This document shows, piece after piece, positions 1-6,861 of a DNA stretch of 8,194 nt (within the stretch, counting starts at the first letter, position 1; each line of letters opens with the position of its first letter). Source of the stretch: Spirochaetota bacterium (GTDB taxonomy: Bacteria > Spirochaetota > Spirochaetia > SZUA-6); contig QNBI01000066.1 of NCBI GenBank assembly GCA_003641675.1, positions 1 to 8,194 of the forward strand, read 5' to 3'. Below the pieces are notes generated by a model. The model worked only from the letters and a program-made list of their open reading frames with translations. It made no database searches and had not been told where the DNA came from. The position numbers and the translations under genes were made by a program.

Positions 1-2
1 AA

Positions 3-281
3 ATAACTCTGCCTATGATCGCACCGGCATTCTTTTCCGGTTTGGTTTATAGTTTTGTAAAAGCTATGACTGCAATAAGTGCAATAATTTTTGTTGTTTC
101 CGGGAAATGGAATTTAAGTACTGTTGCAATACTCGGATTTGTAGATAACAGCCAGTATGCCCAGGCGGCTGCGATGTCGATGATCTTAATAGCTATAGTG
201 CTCGTAGCTCTCGGCATTATACAGCTTGCCGTTAATAGAGTGGGCAGAGGTGTACGTACTACAGGATTAATAGGAGCATAA
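3..281 (+). CDS. ABC transporter permease, AfuB/FbpB type (C-terminal end only)
   Basis: Only the last 92 residues of this inner-membrane permease are in the window; the reading frame is open to the left edge, so the ATG at 15 is internal and not the start. The visible part begins with ITLPMIAPAFFSGLVYSFV, which is the end of the cytoplasmic EAA loop (normally …RItLPlIaPa) followed by the last periplasmic loop and transmembrane helices of a binding-protein-dependent permease. The AMTAISAIIF stretch is typical of iron(III)/aminoethylphosphonate-class permeases. Two hydrophobic helices are visible, the last around residues 55-78 of the fragment, then a short basic tail (NRVGRGVRT). The stop is TAA, one base before the ATG of the ATPase gene, so the two are surely co-transcribed and form one transporter. 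The substrate cannot be read from this fragment. Confidence 0.9.
   Translation: MTLPMIAPAFFSGLVYSFVKAMTAISAIIFVVSGKWNLSTVAILGFVDNSQYAQAAAMSMILIAIVLVALGIIQLAVNRVGRGVRTTGLIGA
272..276 (+). promoter_or_regulatory. Ribosome binding site of the first ATPase gene
   Basis: AGGAG lies inside the last codons of the upstream permease, 6 nt before the ATG at 283. It fixes the ATPase start and suggests translational coupling of the two genes. Confidence 0.75.
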
Positions 282-282
282 T

Positions 283-1377
283 ATGAGAGAAGACTATCTT
301 GTTTTAACTAATCTTATAAAACATTTCGGCAAAGGCTCGCAGCGTATTACCGCAGTGGATAATGTAAATATAAAGGTAAAAGAGGGTGAACTGGTTACCC
401 TTTTAGGGCCTTCTGGGTGCGGGAAAACAACAACATTAAGAATGATTGCAGGATTTGAAGACCCCGATGAAGGAGATATTTTAATCGATAGTGTCAAAAT
501 AAACAGTATTCCTCCGAATCAGCGTCCTACCTCGCTGGTCTTTCAGAATTATGCCCTTTTCCCTCATATGTCGGTGAAGGATAATATTTCCTACGGGCTT
601 AAGATTAACCATATTGATAGGAACGATATAAAGAGAAGAACTGCTGAAATAATTAATTTGGTGGGTTTAAACGGAATGGAAAATCGGTCTCCTGCACAAC
701 TCTCGGGTGGACAGCAGCAGCGTGTGAGCCTTGCAAGGTCTATCGTCATGGAGCCGAAGGTGTTGCTTCTGGATGAGCCTCTTTCCAACCTGGATGCGAA
801 ATTAAGGGTGAGCATGAGGCTTGAAATTAGAAAAATCCAGCAGAGAGTAGGAATAACATCTATTTATGTTACCCATGATCAGGAGGAGGCTATGACTCTT
901 TCTGACAGGGTTGTGATTATGAATGAGGGGAAAGTTCAGCAGGAGGGAACTCCGGAGGAGATTTATGCACATCCCGTCAACCTGTTTGTTGCGGATTTTA
1001 TAGGCAAGGCAAATTTTTTGCCTGCAAAGGTTAACAGAGTCTATGAAAGTAAAAAAGTGGATGTTGAACTTTTCAGGAAGCGGTTAAATATTTTAATACC
1101 CTTTGAGGAATGGAAATTCCGGGTTGGGAGTGCGGTTCTGGTGGTGATTAGGCCGGAGGGAATTTTAGTAAAAGCCAGGGGAAAAGGCGATTATAACGGA
1201 ACTGTAAAAGAAACGGTGTATCTTGGTTCTAAAATTATTTATGATATTGCTATTGACAGTGAACTCATAACTGCGGAAATACCGAATCCGGAGGAAAGCG
1301 AACGCTTTAAAGTAGGAGATATCGTGGGTGTAAGTTTTAAGGAACACAGTCTGCATATTCTACCGGCAGAAAAGTAA
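283..1377 (+). CDS. ABC transporter ATP-binding protein (FbpC/PotA/UgpC-like, with TOBE domain)
   Basis: This is the cytoplasmic ATPase subunit of an importer, 364 residues, the usual length for the iron/polyamine/aminoethylphosphonate/sugar group. Visible motifs in order are Walker A GPSGCGKT (42-49), Q-loop VFQNYALFPH (Q88), signature LSGGQQQR (140-147), Walker B with LLLDEP and catalytic E165, D-loop SNLD (168-171) and the switch histidine H198 in VTHDQ. Residues from about 240 to the end form the C-terminal regulatory part, with the RPEGILV motif (290-296) typical of a TOBE_2 domain. All catalytic residues are present, so the protein should be active. It starts 1 nt after the permease stop and is followed after 14 nt by an isomerase gene. 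Its natural partner is the upstream permease, but a second similar ATPase lies about 4 kb downstream. Substrate class cannot be decided from the ATPase alone. Confidence 0.95.
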   Translation: MREDYLVLTNLIKHFGKGSQRITAVDNVNIKVKEGELVTLLGPSGCGKTTTLRMIAGFEDPDEGDILIDSVKINSIPPNQRPTSLVFQNYALFPHMSVKDNISYGLKINHIDRNDIKRRTAEIINLVGLNGMENRSPAQLSGGQQQRVSLARSIVMEPKVLLLDEPLSNLDAKLRVSMRLEIRKIQQRVGITSIYVTHDQEEAMTLSDRVVIMNEGKVQQEGTPEEIYAHPVNLFVADFIGKANFLPAKVNRVYESKKVDVELFRKRLNILIPFEEWKFRVGSAVLVVIRPEGILVKARGKGDYNGTVKETVYLGSKIIYDIAIDSELITAEIPNPEESERFKVGDIVGVSFKEHSLHILPAEK

Positions 1378-1381
1378 GAGG
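1376..1381 (+). promoter_or_regulatory. Ribosome binding site supporting the GTG start of the isomerase
   Basis: AAGAGG overlaps the ATPase stop codon and lies 10 nt before GTG at 1392. It is a modest Shine-Dalgarno, but it is the only one near the expected N-terminus and supports the non-ATG start. Confidence 0.5.
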
Positions 1382-1391
1382 CAAGTAATAA

Positions 1392-2183
1392 GTGAAATTC
1401 TCTATCTGCCTTGAAACATTTTTTACGGATAGTAGCTACCTGGACCGTATTCCAAAGCTTGTAGAAAGAGGATTCTCCAGAATAGAATTCTGGGACCACG
1501 GTAATAAGGATATAAATGCAATATCAAGGCTTGTCGATAGAAATGTTATAAAGGTAACTATATTCAGCGGCCACAGGAACGGAGAGCTTTTTACTGAGAA
1601 AGGGTTCGGCATATATAAAGAGGAAATTATGGAATCTGTTAAAGTTGCAAGAAGACTAAAGGCTTCCGGGTTAATGATACTTTCTCAGGGTTTAAATCCG
1701 GATGGAAGCGGGATTCCAATACCATCGGATAACCGGAAGGAAGAACTTATTTTAAAGCTCTTTAACAACCTTGGAAGATTAGCAAGAATTGCAGAAAAAG
1801 AGGGGATTGTACTCTATCTCGAACCTCTTAATTCGAAGATGGATCATCCGGGGATTTTCCTTAATAATAGCAGGTTTGCGTTTATGCTTGTTAATGAAAT
1901 TAACAGCCCGAATTTAAAAGTCCTATACGATATTTATCATATGCAGATAATGGAGGGTAATATTATAAATACAATTAAAAAAAACATATCCTCTATCGGC
2001 TACATACATGTTGCGGATGTTCCCGGGAGGCATGAACCGGGTACGGGAGAGCTTAACTACGGAAATATTTTAAAAATGCTCAAAGATTTAGATTTTGGTG
2101 GGACAGTAGGCTTCGAATTATTTCCTGAAGGAGAATCGACAGAATCTCTTATGTTGATTAATGATATGCTGTTAAATCTATGA
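1392..2183 (+). CDS. Sugar phosphate isomerase/epimerase, hydroxypyruvate isomerase-like (TIM barrel)
   Basis: This 263-residue cytoplasmic protein has the length and pattern of the Hyi/OtnI branch of the xylose-isomerase-like TIM-barrel family. The N-terminus MKFSICLETFF is the first barrel strand. Candidate metal/catalytic residues are E144 (LYLEPLN), D180 and H183 (YDIYHMQ), H206 (YIHVAD), R213 and E215 in GRHEPGTGELNY, and E242 (GFELFP). The GRHEPGTGE block is characteristic of hydroxypyruvate isomerase relatives. Position 206 is His where the family often has Gln, a common variation. Such enzymes interconvert aldo/keto forms of small hydroxy-carbonyl compounds or sugars using a divalent metal; the exact substrate is unknown. 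Its place directly behind a permease and ATPase suggests it processes the imported compound or a product of it. The start is GTG; the stop is TGA directly followed by in-frame TAA. All key residues are intact. Confidence 0.88.
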   Translation: MKFSICLETFFTDSSYLDRIPKLVERGFSRIEFWDHGNKDINAISRLVDRNVIKVTIFSGHRNGELFTEKGFGIYKEEIMESVKVARRLKASGLMILSQGLNPDGSGIPIPSDNRKEELILKLFNNLGRLARIAEKEGIVLYLEPLNSKMDHPGIFLNNSRFAFMLVNEINSPNLKVLYDIYHMQIMEGNIINTIKKNISSIGYIHVADVPGRHEPGTGELNYGNILKMLKDLDFGGTVGFELFPEGESTESLMLINDMLLNL

Positions 2184-2190
2184 TAATTAA

Positions 2191-2220
2191 TTGACAAATA
2201 AATGATAATTTTCCTATAAT
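2191..2220 (+). promoter_or_regulatory. Near-perfect sigma-70 promoter of the second transporter operon
   Basis: TTGACA (2191-2196) and TATAAT (2215-2220) both match the consensus exactly and are separated by 18 bp. They lie in an AT-rich gap just behind the isomerase stop. Transcription would be expected to begin about 2226-2228, at or next to the ATG at 2227. This separates the permease/binding-protein/ATPase set from the upstream operon, although read-through from upstream is possible since I see no terminator between them. Confidence 0.72.
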
Positions 2221-2226
2221 AGGCAA

Positions 2227-4056
2227 ATGAGAGAGACAGCCCAGAGCTGACCTTCAACAATTAACAGTTTAAGGTATACTTTAGCAAAGCTAAGGTATAG
2301 AACGGACATAATTCTATCTATAATTTTTATAGTTTTATTTGGCTTTCTTGTCCTTGTCCCCCTTGTGAAAATAATAATTACCTCTTTGACGTATCAGGAT
2401 TACGATTTACGCGTTGTAAGAGGGGCACGCTTAGGAGCATTTACCCTTTATCATTACTTGAGGGTTTTTACGGGTAATCTATCCTATTCTCTTTTTGTAA
2501 AGCCCTTTATTAACAGCCTGCTCGTAGGTTTCGGCGTAACTGTTATTGCTATGATTCTGGGTTCTCTTCTTGCCTGGGCTATTGTAAGAACAGATATTCC
2601 GTGGAAAAAATTTCTGGATTCTGTAATTGTAATTCCCTATATGATGCCTTCATGGGTTATAGCTCTTGCCTGGATTATTATTTTTAAGAATAACAGAATA
2701 GCCGGCGAAGAGGGTATGCTTACGATTCTATTTGGCATAACACCGCCTGACTGGATTTCTTACGGGCTTTTCCCTATTATTATCTGTCTTGGTCTTCACT
2801 ATTATTCGTATTCCTACCTCCTTATTTCCGGGGCTTTGAAGACCATAAATTCTGAACTGGAAGAAGCCGGTTCCATAGCAGGACTAAAAAAGTCCGCAGT
2901 TTTAAAAAAAATTACATTTCCGATAGTTCTTCCGGCGCTGGGTTCTTCTTTTGTCCTCACCTTTACCCGAAGTATGGGAACCTTCGGCACCCCTGCTCTT
3001 TTAGGGCTTCCTGTTAGGTTTTTTAACCTGCCTACTCAGATATATGCTTCCATAAATATCAGGAATATGGGCGATGCATACGTACTGGCACTTATACTGG
3101 TCGTTCTTGCCGCAGTGGCAATATATATAAACAGCAGAATAGTGGGTGTTAGAAAAAGCTTTGTAACAATGGCCGGGAAAGGATTTAAAAACCGCTATAA
3201 CAGACTCGGTGTTTGGTGGTACCCTATTGCAATTTTTATTATTTTATTTCTTATAGTAGTATTCCTCCTGCCGTTGGTTTTAATTGCATGGGATACATTT
3301 ATGCTTTTGCCCGGGGATTACTCTGTTGCCAACCTTACGACACATTTCTGGGTGGGAGAGAGTAAATATAATATTGCAAGTGGTGAGCCGGGAATTTTTA
3401 AGAACCCTGGAATATGGAACGGTGTTTGGAACAGCGTCCGCCTGGGAATTCTTGCAGCCTTAATTAACGGCTTTCTGGGACTCTTTATAGGCTATGCGGT
3501 TGTGCGGAACAGGGGAACACGCCTGTCCAAGTCTTTAGAAGCAGTTTCTTTTGCTTCGTATGTCTTTCCCAGTATTGCTATGGGCGCTATTTATCTTGGC
3601 ATGTTTGCAAGACCCATGGGGCCTATTCCTGCATTATATGGAACATTTACACTTTTAGTTCTGATTGTTGTCGTTAAGAATATGCCTTTCTCTTCCCGTA
3701 CAGGAATAAGCGCAATGCTTCAGATAGATAAGTCTTTAGAAGAGAATGCGAGAATCCAGGGTATCCCATGGTTTAAGAGTTTTAGAAAAATAATATTTCC
3801 GCTTACAACCAGCGGTTTTCTCTCCGGGATGATACTGACATTTATTACATCTATGAGAGAATTTTCTTTAATAATTCTTCTTGTTACGCCGACTACAAGA
3901 GTTTTAACAACAATTATATTTGCTTATGAAGACCAGGAAGAAATCCAGCATGCAAATGGTGTTACCATTATACTCATATTTATAATTGTTTTTGCTAATT
4001 TTGTTGTAAGAAAATTTTTCGGCAACAAGAGTCTTACGGGGCTTAAAGAATCCTGA
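2227..4056 (+). CDS. ABC transporter permease with two fused membrane domains (iron/phosphosugar class), interrupted by in-frame TGA at 2248
   Basis: This is an inner-membrane channel subunit with two BPD_transp_1 domains in one chain, as in FbpB/AfuB. From GTG 2365 the frame gives 563 residues. On that numbering the first EAA loop is at 166-190 (EEAGSIAG…FPIVLP) and the second at about 459-481 (EENARIQG…FPL). About a dozen hydrophobic helices are visible, with a linker of large periplasmic loop near 310-355. The coding signal extends further upstream: codons 2251-2364 encode a basic cytoplasmic tail (SLRYTLAKLRYRT) and a clear first helix (IILSIIFIVLFGFLVLV). No ATG, GTG or TTG exists in frame in that stretch, and GTG 2365 would cut the first helix and has no Shine-Dalgarno. 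The only upstream in-frame start is ATG 2227, but it is separated by TGA at 2248-2250. Full length would be about 609 residues. Either the gene is damaged, the TGA is read through, an ATT/ATA start is used, or the base is wrong. It is followed after 41 nt by the binding-protein gene. Confidence 0.85.
2275..2299 (+). repeat. Inverted repeat / potential mRNA hairpin in the 5' part of the permease gene
   Basis: The arms TATACTTTAGC (2275-2285) and GCTAAGGTATA (2289-2299) pair over 11 positions with one U-G wobble and an AAA loop. The segment also contains two direct copies of TAAGGTATA (2270-2278 and 2291-2299). It lies 48 nt downstream of the predicted transcript start and inside the region that encodes the basic N-terminal tail. 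It is not followed by a T-run suitable for a classical terminator. It may be an operator or translational control element, or simply a consequence of the repeated LRYT/LRYR codons. Confidence 0.5.
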
Positions 4057-4084
4057 AAAATTAATTTCGGGAAAACTATATTTA

Positions 4085-4092
4085 AAGGAGGT
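4085..4092 (+). promoter_or_regulatory. Strong Shine-Dalgarno of the solute-binding protein gene
   Basis: AAGGAGGT lies 5 nt before the ATG at 4098. It is the strongest ribosome binding site in the window. This fits the high expression needed for a periplasmic binding protein and marks the true start of an open frame that is cut by TGA 58 codons later. Confidence 0.85.
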
Positions 4093-4097
4093 CTTTT

Positions 4098-5360
4098 ATG
4101 AAGAAAAGACTAATTTCTATTTTCATTATCCTGCTTTTTCTAAGCGGGATTGCAGTTGTTTTTGCGGAGGGAAACAAAGAAGCATCTGCTGCTAAAACAA
4201 GTTATCCTCCAGAAATGGAGAAATGGCTTAAAGAGGCTAAATTGGGGCCTTATGAAGAGTCTCCCCAGAATTGAAAGGAGATAGAAGCCAAGGCAAAAGA
4301 AGAAGGCGAAGTAGTTGTCTATTCTTCCTCATCCCGTATAGCCAAAGTAAAAGTACTTTTTGAAAAAAAATATCCGGGAATCAAAGTAAAGTATTTTGAT
4401 CTTGGATCGGTAAAATCCATAGAAAAAACCGTATCTGAACAGAAAGCAGGCTTGTACAACGCAGATATTATTACAACAGGCGGTTCAGGACAGGTAATAC
4501 ATCAGCTTCTTGATAATAATATGATTGTAAATTTTGTACCTGATACCGTAGGTGATAGAATTCCAAAGAAGTACAAAGATCCTCTCCTCGTTAGAATTAA
4601 CGAGGCAATAGTATTTTTCTACAATACCGAAGCTTATGGTGACAAGCCTCCCATAAAGAATATATGGGAACTTACAACTCCGAAATGGAAAGGGAAAGTG
4701 GTCACCAAGGACATAAACGCATCGCTGTCCGTATTAATGGGTTTTGCAACAATTGTGCAGCATCCAAAAGAAATGGCTGCAGCCTATAAGCGGTTGACGG
4801 GAAAGGATATTGTGCTGCATAAGGGGGTACCGGATGCAGGATATGAATTTGTTTACAGGCTTCTCCATAATGACCTTATAATTCTTAAATCGGGAGGTAA
4901 AACCGCGGCAGCGTCAGGTAAACGTGGCCAGACAAATCCGCCTATTTCTATTATTTACTTTACTTACCTGCGCTATAATGAATCAAAGAAATATGCAAAT
5001 GGTGTAATTCATCCGATGGATCCGGTAGAAAAACTCATATATCCTACATACACAGCTATTGCAAGGCAGGCACCTCATCCTAATGCTGCTAAGCTGTTTA
5101 CAGCGTTTGAGCTGGGTAGTCCTGATATAACAAAGGATACTGTGTTTACTCAACCCTATACAGAAGGCAAATCAGCAGAATTGTTGGAAGGTCTTTCTCT
5201 ATACTATGATCCGGGTTCATCAAGTCCGAGAACAGATGTACCTCCACCCAAAGGTGGTGAAATTTGGGGCGAATTAAAGGGATGGAACGTAGATCCGGAT
5301 TTTATGTGGTACAATGCCCCTAAGCTGCAGGATTTCTGGACAAGGGAAGCAGCCAAATAA
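4098..5360 (+). CDS. Periplasmic solute-binding protein of the ABC importer (FbpA/AfuA-like), interrupted by in-frame TGA at 4272
   Basis: The protein captures the substrate in the periplasm for the adjacent permease. From ATG 4098 it has a classical signal peptide: basic MKKR, hydrophobic ISIFIILLFLSGIAVV, probable signal peptidase I cut after VFA before EGNKEAS. There is no lipobox cysteine. Full length would be 420 residues, a normal size. Codon 59 (4272-4274) is TGA; the context reads PQN-stop-KEIEAKAKEEG, then VVVYSSSSR, the first strand of a type 2 periplasmic binding fold. Related proteins usually have Trp there (DW..I...AKKEG pattern), so TGG to TGA is the simplest change. Beyond it the frame is clean to TAA 5358, including YNAD (120-123), the FFYNTEAYG block and the HPNAAKLFTAFELGSP segment typical of the family. 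A restart at TTG 4452 would give 302 residues without signal peptide or first lobe strand and is unlikely to work. So this is a recent pseudogene, a recoded gene or a sequence error. Confidence 0.85.
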
Positions 5361-5369
5361 TCTTTTTAT

Positions 5370-5373
5370 AGGA
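5370..5373 (+). promoter_or_regulatory. Ribosome binding site supporting the TTG start of the second ATPase
   Basis: AGGA lies 7 nt before TTG at 5381. The nearby ATG at 5386 is out of frame. The TTG gives the expected ATPase N-terminus (MKWIELKDIKKTY), so the rare start codon is preferred. Confidence 0.6.
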
Positions 5374-5380
5374 AATACTG

Positions 5381-6490
5381 TTGAAATGGATTGAGCTAAA
5401 AGATATTAAAAAAACGTACAGCGGGTCTCCTGCTGTACGTGAATTAAACCTTACAATAGAAGAGAAGCAGTTTGTAACGCTTTTGGGGCCTTCCGGATGC
5501 GGGAAAACAACTACTTTGCGAATTATTGCCGGTCTGGAAGAACCTGACAGCGGAGAAATTATTGTAAACGGAAAGATATTTTTTTCCCGGGAAAAGGGCA
5601 TTTATGTACCACCGGAAAAACGAAAACTTGGACTGATATTTCAGAGTTATGCACTCTGGCCCCATATGACGGTAAGGAAAAATATTTCACTTGCACTGGA
5701 GCAGATGCGTCTGCCTAAGGACAAGATAGAGAGCATAGTCAAAGAGGTCTTAAATAAAGTACAGCTGTCGGAATACATAGACAGATACCCATCGGAACTG
5801 TCCGGCGGCCAGCAGCAGAGGGTAGCGGTTGCAAGGATGATTGCTGCAAAGCCGTCTATTTTCTTAATGGATGAACCTCTTTCAAATTTAGATGCTATGT
5901 TAAGGGTAGATATGAGAACAGAGCTAAAGAGGCTTCATCATGAACTCGGATCAACCACCGTTTATGTAACTCATGATCAGGTAGAGGCTCTTACCCTTTC
6001 TGATAAAATTGCAGTTATGGATAAGGGAATATTAAAACAGGTTGGTACTCCGGAGGAAATTTATAAGAGGCCGCAGGACCTTTTTGTAGCTCGTTTTGTG
6101 GGCAGTCCAAGAATAAACTGTATTGAAGGCAATCTGGCTACAGAGGGGAGCGGAAGATACTTTAAAACAGGAAAAATTAAAATACAAATTAAGAATGAAG
6201 CTCAGAGTAAAATGTCAACTGACAGTTTAATAGGTACAATTCGGCCGGAGGATATTGTCGTATCCAAGGTTGAAAAACCCGGATGGATAAAGGTAAACGT
6301 GTTTTCCGTGCTGCCTGCAGGATCGGAAACAATATTAAGTGTAAAACAGGATACTATTAATCTGTCTGTAAAAATAAATGGTTTTACAGATATCAGAATG
6401 AATGAATCTGTCTGGATAAATATCGATCCGTTAAAGATGAATTACTACAATAAGGAAACGGGAAAACTCGTGTTTAGTTATTTTAGCTAA
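5381..6490 (+). CDS. ABC transporter ATP-binding protein (UgpC/FbpC-like, with TOBE domain)
   Basis: This is the second ATPase subunit of the window, 369 residues. Motifs are Walker A GPSGCGKT (36-43), Q-loop IFQSYALWPH (Q88), signature LSGGQQQR (140-147), Walker B FLMDEP with E165, D-loop SNLD and H-loop VTHDQ (H198). The FVGSPRIN segment (239-246) marks the junction to the C-terminal regulatory domain and resembles the carbohydrate-type (MalK/UgpC) ATPases. A TOBE_2-like part covers about 285-365 with IRPEDIVV. The gene starts with TTG 20 nt behind the binding-protein stop and ends with tandem TAA TAA. It is the energy-coupling partner of the permease and binding protein before it. Motif spacing and most of the nucleotide-binding domain are very similar to the ATPase at 283-1377, while the C-terminal domains differ. 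This points to two related but separate transporters. It has no defect. Confidence 0.95.
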   Translation: MKWIELKDIKKTYSGSPAVRELNLTIEEKQFVTLLGPSGCGKTTTLRIIAGLEEPDSGEIIVNGKIFFSREKGIYVPPEKRKLGLIFQSYALWPHMTVRKNISLALEQMRLPKDKIESIVKEVLNKVQLSEYIDRYPSELSGGQQQRVAVARMIAAKPSIFLMDEPLSNLDAMLRVDMRTELKRLHHELGSTTVYVTHDQVEALTLSDKIAVMDKGILKQVGTPEEIYKRPQDLFVARFVGSPRINCIEGNLATEGSGRYFKTGKIKIQIKNEAQSKMSTDSLIGTIRPEDIVVSKVEKPGWIKVNVFSVLPAGSETILSVKQDTINLSVKINGFTDIRMNESVWINIDPLKMNYYNKETGKLVFSYFS

Positions 6491-6540
6491 TAAATTATGT
6501 TTTATTTCTGGCATTTTTCTTTTTTTATACATTTGCCTAG

Positions 6541-6855
6541 CTATATATTATAGTCATAATCGCTTACTATTTCGAAATGGTCGAGTTTTGCATAGTGCAG
6601 TGCATACAGGCCGTCACGGTTTTTATCCATATTGAAAAGAATATCTCTTATTTTATTAATAAGAACTCTGCCATGAGCTTTTCTTACAACGAAAGGTCCT
6701 AAGGGGAAATTTGACGACTTATTCATTATTCTAAGCATTTTTGTAATATCGGGATTATGTTCATTAAAGATAAAAGAAGACATAGCGCCTGCATCTATCA
6801 TTTTGTTTAATACTGCAAACATTATGGAATCCTGTTTCTTATTGTATAAACCTTT
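6541..6855 (-). pseudogene. C-terminal remnant of a PhnD-like phosphonate/phosphite/phosphate-binding protein
   Basis: On the minus strand about 104 residues are open, from a stop at 6856-6858 to TAG at 6541-6543. The text NSIM-like KQDSIMFAVLNKMIDAGA, then FPLGPFVVRK, then the KIRDILFNMDKN…HFEIVSDYDY end matches the C-terminal lobe of PhnD-type periplasmic binding proteins. In those, V/IDAGA, a PF..VVRK segment and a final F.…D.DY are typical. The family is usually about 300 residues with a signal peptide, so roughly two thirds are missing, including all of the N-terminal lobe. The ATG at 6820 could start 93 residues, but there is no reason to think such a piece folds or is exported. It converges on the ATPase gene to its left. 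No promoter is visible upstream. I judge it non-functional. Confidence 0.72.
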
Positions 6856-6861
6856 TTAAAA

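Noticed and set aside
2365..4056. Permease starting at GTG 2365
   Set aside because: No ribosome binding site precedes it, and it would cut through the first transmembrane helix whose codons are open upstream to 2251.
4272..4274. Selenocysteine at the in-frame TGA codons
   Set aside because: The family has no catalytic cysteine here, the position fits Trp, and I see no convincing downstream hairpin at the binding-protein TGA.
4452..5360. Binding protein as a shorter 302-residue gene starting at TTG 4452
   Set aside because: Homology-like coding signal and a signal peptide with a strong ribosome binding site extend upstream to 4098; the TTG start lacks a Shine-Dalgarno and would leave a protein without export signal.
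6541..6553. Small palindrome CTATA-TAT-TATAG as terminator of the ATPase operon
   Set aside because: Only five A/T-dominated pairs, too weak to call; no convincing terminator is visible between 6490 and 6541.
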